Part shown: positions 60,062 through 64,000 of the stretch, piece by piece
How positions within the stretch are numbered: position 1 is the stretch's first letter
Layout of the letters: every line of letters starts with the position of its first letter
NCBI RefSeq assembly: GCF_026309355.1
Contig: NZ_JAPJZK010000001.1
Coordinates: 496,001 to 560,000 of the forward strand
Direction: 5' to 3'
Source: Spartinivicinus marinus
GTDB taxonomy: Bacteria > Pseudomonadota > Gammaproteobacteria > Pseudomonadales > Zooshikellaceae
DNA length: 64,000 nucleotides
Made by a program: the position numbers and the translations under genes
Notes under the pieces: model-generated
What the model was told of the DNA's origin: nothing
What the model saw: the letters and a program-made list of their open reading frames with translations, nothing else
Database searches by the model: none

Positions 60062-60099
60062 TTGACAAAGTAATCTAAACAGGAACTATAATAGTTCCT
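60062..60099 (+). promoter_or_regulatory. Promoter with perfect operator palindrome
   Basis: TTGACA (60062-60067), 19-base spacer, TATAAT (60087-60092) inside the perfect 19-bp palindrome AGGAACTATAATAGTTCCT (60081-60099). A repressor bound here would block the rightward promoter; the neighbouring XRE protein is the obvious candidate. Confidence 0.75.
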
Positions 60100-60138
60100 T
60101 GTTAGCATATTGACAAGATTTTAGAGGAAGTAGCAACG

Positions 60139-60225
60139 ATGGCACGCATTGCAGATGAGGTGTGTAGCAAACCAAATTGCCATCATACTATTTACCAAAT
60201 TATTGGTCGTACAGTTTGGTGGTAA
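60139..60225 (+). CDS. Possible very small protein (28 aa) under the XRE operator
   Basis: ATG 60139 with AGAGGAAG ten bases upstream and the promoter at 60062 before it. ARIADEVCSKPNCHHTIYQI, ending GRTVWW. CxxxxCHH could bind a metal, but the frame is short and may be a leader peptide or chance. Confidence 0.35.
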   Translation: MARIADEVCSKPNCHHTIYQIIGRTVWW

Positions 60226-60317
60226 TTTGAACTCCTATTAATCAACAATATCAAGAAGCGCCAGTTAGTTATAATAACTGTGATTTTTGCTCTCTTTTAT
60301 GAGCAGTCATTAATAAG

Positions 60318-60641
60318 CTACTTTTTACGGGGAAGATCAAAAATATTATCTAGTTTTTTGCTACGTGACTTAACGTTTTTTATTTTGCTAAGTAATTGAG
60401 GTGATATATTCCACTTTTCACCAGACTCAGCTAAAACAGTGATGGTTTTCTTATTGCATTTTACGACTATACCAACTTGCCGGCCACGGCCAGATGATTG
60501 AAAACTCACTTGATCACCAGTAAAAAACTGCATCATTTCCTTTTGAGTATGCACTGTATCTAAAAACTTAAGGCGTTCTACAATTTGTTGATTCAGTTTT
60601 ATTAACTCTTCATAAGATAGAGAATCAATATCAATACTCAT
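60318..60641 (-). CDS. Small hypothetical protein with SH3/KOW-like C-terminal half
   Basis: 107 aa. N-terminal helix (LSYEELIKLNQQIVERLKFL), then a beta-rich stretch of the KOW/SH3 kind (FTGDQVSFQSSGRGRQVGIV, VKCNKKTITVLAESGEKWNI) and a basic tail (KSRSKKLDNIFDLPRKK). Likely a nucleic-acid-associated protein; exact family not recognised. Separate gene between the XRE regulator and tail gene D. Confidence 0.6.
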   Translation of the reverse strand: MSIDIDSLSYEELIKLNQQIVERLKFLDTVHTQKEMMQFFTGDQVSFQSSGRGRQVGIVVKCNKKTITVLAESGEKWNISPQLLSKIKNVKSRSKKLDNIFDLPRKK

Positions 60642-60775
60642 TTTGAGATTCCTTTTTTTCTAATACAGTGTGCCAGCTGTAATTAAGATATACAACACAG
60701 TAAAACATTCTACTCTGTTTGATTAGTTTGTTCCAGGTTTAAACCTCTGCCAAAAGCTAAACTATCGTAACAGCC

Positions 60776-61711
60776 TCATTTGATCAAACTAACACTCGTC
60801 GTATACCCCGAAGCACTTACAGAATGCTTTGCCTGCTTCACCACCCACCGGCCATCGACACCAGCCCTAACACCTTGAATAATTACAGGGCGCTCCGCTA
60901 TTAATTCAGGGTTACCCACTACGGTTATGCTTAAACTGGCTTCTGTATCATTTAACCCACTTAACTTAGCTTTAGCGCTAGCCTTGGCTGCTTCCATGGT
61001 TGGATATACCATTTTAATAGTATAGATCGGTTCACCATTACCCACCTTGACATGCTCTGTCTTGCCCCCTTCAGCACTGTGATACTTAGCCATCACACTT
61101 TTATAATATTGTCTGTCAGGGGCTTTTAAATTCCATTTATTAATTTTAGAAATTGTTATTGCTGACAGTTGCTTACCAGTCGCTGTTTTGGTTTTTCCAC
61201 GCTCAACAAATACCAAATGTTCCATCATAGGCTTAACAATTGCCCCATGATCTAACGCAATACGACTTAAAAAATTAATATCCGATTCTTCTGTCTGGTC
61301 TATATGGTCAATGATAATAGAGGTAAATACTTCTGCAATTTTAGGTTTCAACCCATTGTCATTAGCCACGGTGGTAACTATATCTACCAGCTTTTTTTGA
61401 TGCCATGAGCGTGATTTAGGGCTACGGAGTTGATCCCGAAGGTTAGCGCCTTTGGCCTGAATGGTCATTTGGTTAGGAGGCCCAGAGAGTGATACCTCAT
61501 CAATAATGAAGTCACCCATATGAATATTCTGGATGGCAACTGATAGCCTGGTGCCTTTGGCAGGGATCGGTAAATTACCTTCAGGGTCAGATAGCTTGAG
61601 GGTTACTCTATCTGACTTAATACCCGCTTCGTCGGTGAGTTCTAAGCTAATTAAATGTTGTTTAATATCAACGGCCAGATTGGCAATTAATACTTGATAA
61701 TCAATAAGCAC
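60776..61711 (-). CDS. Late control / tail hub protein D (P2 gpD-like)
   Basis: 311 aa. P2 gpD features: ISLELTDEAGIKSDRVTLKL (about 23-43), TKGARLSVAIQ-like KGTRLSVAIQNIHMGDFIID, LRDQLRSPKSRSWHQKKLVD, SIIIDHIDQTEESDINFLSR and LDHGAIVKPMMEHLVFVERG. Hub protein at the baseplate top below the tail tube. Last gene of the tail module D-X-U-T on this strand. Confidence 0.94.
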   Translation of the reverse strand: MLIDYQVLIANLAVDIKQHLISLELTDEAGIKSDRVTLKLSDPEGNLPIPAKGTRLSVAIQNIHMGDFIIDEVSLSGPPNQMTIQAKGANLRDQLRSPKSRSWHQKKLVDIVTTVANDNGLKPKIAEVFTSIIIDHIDQTEESDINFLSRIALDHGAIVKPMMEHLVFVERGKTKTATGKQLSAITISKINKWNLKAPDRQYYKSVMAKYHSAEGGKTEHVKVGNGEPIYTIKMVYPTMEAAKASAKAKLSGLNDTEASLSITVVGNPELIAERPVIIQGVRAGVDGRWVVKQAKHSVSASGYTTSVSLIK

Positions 61712-61737
61712 GGTTTATGACTTATAAGAATGGAAAG

Positions 61738-61941
61738 TTAAGACCAAAGGGTTTCTGCAGTCTGATTTTGAGGGGTTAGCGCTGGCAATAAAATATTAAT
61801 TCCTGCTGCTAAAACAGGCCCCTTTTCTACTAACCCTGGATTAGCATCTAACACCTGCAGCACAAAACTTTCTTCACCATAATACTGCTTACAAATCCAA
61901 TCCAGGGTATCACCGTCCTTTGTTCGGTATACTGTCGCCAT
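61738..61941 (-). CDS. Tail protein X (LysM-like)
   Basis: 67 aa. Small LysM-type fold: VYRTKDGDTLDWICKQYYGE, then VLQVLDANPGLVEKGPVLAA and GINILLPAL, typical of P2 gpX. Overlaps gene U by 32 bases. Baseplate or hub accessory in P2-like tails. Confidence 0.93.
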   Translation of the reverse strand: MATVYRTKDGDTLDWICKQYYGEESFVLQVLDANPGLVEKGPVLAAGINILLPALTPQNQTAETLWS

Positions 61942-62317
61942 AGTAGGTTATGCTCACGCTGAATTCAATCTTACGGCAAACGCCTTCCTTATCCGGGTAG
62001 GTGCCACTTTCACTCACTTGGGTGATACACCAATAGCCGAGTATTTCGCCAGTACCCGCTACCAAAATGAAGGGTGCACCTGTACCCGCCAGCTCAACCA
62101 TATGAAGCAGGCTATCACGACTGCCATATTGGCCAGGGTACATGGTGCCACTTAAAGCCATCGTTCGAACGGTTTCCCCGGTATACTGCTGCTGTGGGTA
62201 GCCGCCTATGATATGCTGGCTTACCCATTTAAATTGCCATTGCTGACGAAGCTTTTGATAACTAGCGGTCTTGATAGAAAATATAAAATCACCCAACTTG
62301 AGTAGTGTATAGCTCAT
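61910..62317 (-). CDS. Tail protein U (P2 gpU-like)
   Basis: 135 aa. gpU core: LKLGDFIFSIKTASYQKLRQ, WKWVSQ-like QWQFKWVSQHIIGG, GTMYPGQYGSRDSLLHMVEL and the end IEFSVSITYYGD. Hub-associated protein following the tape measure. Overlaps T by four bases and X by 32. Confidence 0.94.
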   Translation of the reverse strand: MSYTLLKLGDFIFSIKTASYQKLRQQWQFKWVSQHIIGGYPQQQYTGETVRTMALSGTMYPGQYGSRDSLLHMVELAGTGAPFILVAGTGEILGYWCITQVSESGTYPDKEGVCRKIEFSVSITYYGDSIPNKGR

Positions 62318-64000
62318 AGGGTAGCCATATCCGTATCGTATAAAACACTTCTCTGCCTGGCTTCCGCCTCTTGCTCACGCTCTTCTAAAGCATCCTTCAC
62401 TTGCTGTGTGACTTCTTCTGCCGACATACCAGGGGCTGCATTGATGGTAATTGGTGCGTTTAGGTGGGTAGTAACATTCATATTTTTCTGCTGATTGATT
62501 TGCTGTAGCCGCTTTTCTATTTGCTTAGCATTAACACCTTGTGTCTCTTGTATCTGGGCTCTGCGTTGCTGCGTTCGCTGGTTAATTTTTCCGGCAACTG
62601 TTTTCTTTTCTTCCTCATCATCCCCCGTAAACCAACGCTTGATACCTTTTAGCTTCTCAATGGCTTTATTAATCCACTGAAACTTGCTGCGGAGCCAATC
62701 AATTGCCGGTTGCCAGACCTTCATGAATAGCTTTTTAGCTGAAAAACTAGAAAGCCTGTTTTTAATGTTATTTACCCCTGAGCTAAATGCATTAAGCACA
62801 GAATCCCAGAGGTTTCTAAAGTAGTCTTTAATCTGGTCCCAGTTAGCGATTAATAAACCTAGAGGTGTACTAGTAAAGAAGTAGTTTTTAATAGCCTCCC
62901 AGGCTACACCGAATATTGCTTTGACTCTCTCCCATAAGTTACCAAAGTAGTCTGTGATTGGTTCCCAATTAGATATCAGCAAACCTAGTGGTGTAAAATT
63001 GAAAAAGTAGTGTTTAATGGTTTCAAATGCTGAACTACAAGCATTAGCAACAGTATCAAATGTATCGCCTAAAAATGTGGATACAGTACTCCAGTGGGTA
63101 ATAATTAATGTCGCACCAATCGCAATGGCTTTAATAATTAGGCCAACCGGATTGGCCATCATGGCTAGCCCAACGGCTTTTATTGCTGGAATAAATGCTA
63201 TTAATGCAGACCCAGCTGCCAATACGGCACCCACTAATTTTACTCCAATTAAAGCAGCTACAACCGCTGCAATGTTTTTCCAGCCAACGGTTTCCTCAAT
63301 AAAATGACTGACTTTACTAGCCACAGTAACGACGGTTTTGCCCAGGTTCCACATAAACCGACCCACACTCACTAATGAATCAGCCACTTGGATTAACACC
63401 TGATTAAAGCGAGCGCCGTATTTTTCATGGAAAGTTTTAAACTTAATCATCATGCGGGTAACCAAAGGCATAAACTTGGCACCCACTGATTTACTGACAC
63501 TGCCAATGGTTAGTTTAAAGTCTAAAAAGGCGTCCTGAAAATCCTCGGCATTTTTGGCATCTTCTTTTGAAATTATATTACCGGTGGCCCTGGCGTCTTT
63601 TCTTAGTGCATCGAGCCCTTTTTTCCCATCCTTTAGCATATTCACCAACCCAACGCCTTCGGTATCGAATAGCTTCATCGCCAGTCGCACACGATCGGCT
63701 TTATTGGGGATATGCTTCATCGCTTCCGAGATATGCTCAAACTGTTCTTCAGGTTTCAGCGAGTTTAACCACTTAGCATCTAACCCTAATTCTTTGAGCG
63801 CTTTACCCGTTTTACCAATCCCAGCGGCGGCTTCCGACACCCGTCGTACCATCCGTTGGGAAGCCGTATTAAATTGCGCGGTAGACACCCCAGAACGCTC
63901 AGCCGCATATTGATATTCTTGGAGCCCTTCGACACTAAAGCCCAGTTTAGCCGCATGCTTGGCAATGGGGTCTCCTCGATCAGCCGTGGATTTCACCATG
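62314..64000 (-). CDS. Tape measure protein T (5' partial at window edge), second copy
   Basis: The 3' 561 codons of a T gene; the frame is open at the window edge (the ATG at 63999 lies inside the gene, at a position that is internal in the copy at 15268). From KSTADRGDP to NMNVTTH (down to about 62464) it is nearly identical to the plus-strand copy, with a few changes (SEAMKHIPNKADRVRL versus SEAIKHIGDDRQGDRVRL). It then has the intact end LNAPITINAAPGMSAEEVTQ to DTDMATL that the first copy has lost. Followed by U, X and D. Confidence 0.94.
   Translation of the reverse strand, partial: MVKSTADRGDPIAKHAAKLGFSVEGLQEYQYAAERSGVSTAQFNTASQRMVRRVSEAAAGIGKTGKALKELGLDAKWLNSLKPEEQFEHISEAMKHIPNKADRVRLAMKLFDTEGVGLVNMLKDGKKGLDALRKDARATGNIISKEDAKNAEDFQDAFLDFKLTIGSVSKSVGAKFMPLVTRMMIKFKTFHEKYGARFNQVLIQVADSLVSVGRFMWNLGKTVVTVASKVSHFIEETVGWKNIAAVVAALIGVKLVGAVLAAGSALIAFIPAIKAVGLAMMANPVGLIIKAIAIGATLIITHWSTVSTFLGDTFDTVANACSSAFETIKHYFFNFTPLGLLISNWEPITDYFGNLWERVKAIFGVAWEAIKNYFFTSTPLGLLIANWDQIKDYFRNLWDSVLNAFSSGVNNIKNRLSSFSAKKLFMKVWQPAIDWLRSKFQWINKAIEKLKGIKRWFTGDDEEEKKTVAGKINQRTQQRRAQIQETQGVNAKQIEKRLQQINQQKNMNVTTHLNAPITINAAPGMSAEEVTQQVKDALEEREQEAEARQRSVLYDTDMATL

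Overview
The window looks like a piece of a marine-type gammaproteobacterial chromosome (inference from gene content and moderately AT-rich codon use; an Oceanospirillales relative such as Zooshikella/Spartinivicinus would fit, but this is not proven). It is dominated by IS-damaged, rearranged prophage DNA. The left edge holds a host gene (fused indolepyruvate ferredoxin oxidoreductase, 5' partial, with a strong terminator) and a small membrane-protein gene.

From about 4.1 to 18.5 kb four insertion sequences sit around pieces of phage DNA: an IS4-family element (4092-7916) that itself carries an IS66 element (5210-7726, perfect 8-bp duplication), an ISNCY-like element (8734-10561) between a baseplate V fragment and a 5'-truncated baseplate J gene that point in opposite directions, and an ISAs1-family element (17251-18468). 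Between the last two lies a plus-strand P2-like tail module: J, I, short fibre, fibre partner, sheath FI, tube FII, chaperone E with a -1 frameshift extension E', and tape measure T cut at its 3' end.

From 18.5 to 52.6 kb there is a nearly continuous prophage read mainly on the minus strand. It is a chimera. Lambda-like immunity (CI/S24 repressor, YdaS-type Cro), lambda-like replication (O-like with eight internal origin iterons, P-like) and YqaJ/RecT recombination sit beside a Mor-type activator, lysis genes (M15 endolysin, two holins), a Mu-like head (terminase, DUF935 portal, gpF, gpI/Z, gpT, gp35, gp36, gpG-like, gp37-like) and a P2-like baseplate and tail (V, W, J, I, fibres, FI truncated by ISAs1). 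Several plus-strand AT-rich moron genes interrupt the late region: a lipoprotein pair, a TPR protein, a two-gene soluble/membrane cassette, and two broken periplasmic binding proteins. Late operon heads share a CCCCTAA promoter-like element, and three of them also share a hairpin over the start codon or ribosome-binding site. The integrase is split by an IS4-family element and another early gene by a second one; both reading frames are restored exactly when the element and one target duplicate are removed. The prophage ends at a 3' tRNA-Pro fragment (52563-52607), a classical attachment site.

From 52.6 to 60.7 kb comes a non-prophage region: a small coiled-coil protein, a secreted RHS/YD-repeat system split into two separately exported proteins with a C-terminal toxin candidate and an overlapping immunity candidate, an XRE regulator with a perfect operator palindrome, and a small conserved hypothetical. 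From 60.8 kb to the end lie minus-strand P2-like tail genes D, X, U and T of another tail module. Its T gene is nearly identical to, and inverted relative to, the T gene at 15-17 kb, so the window carries a large inverted repeat able to flip about 45 kb.
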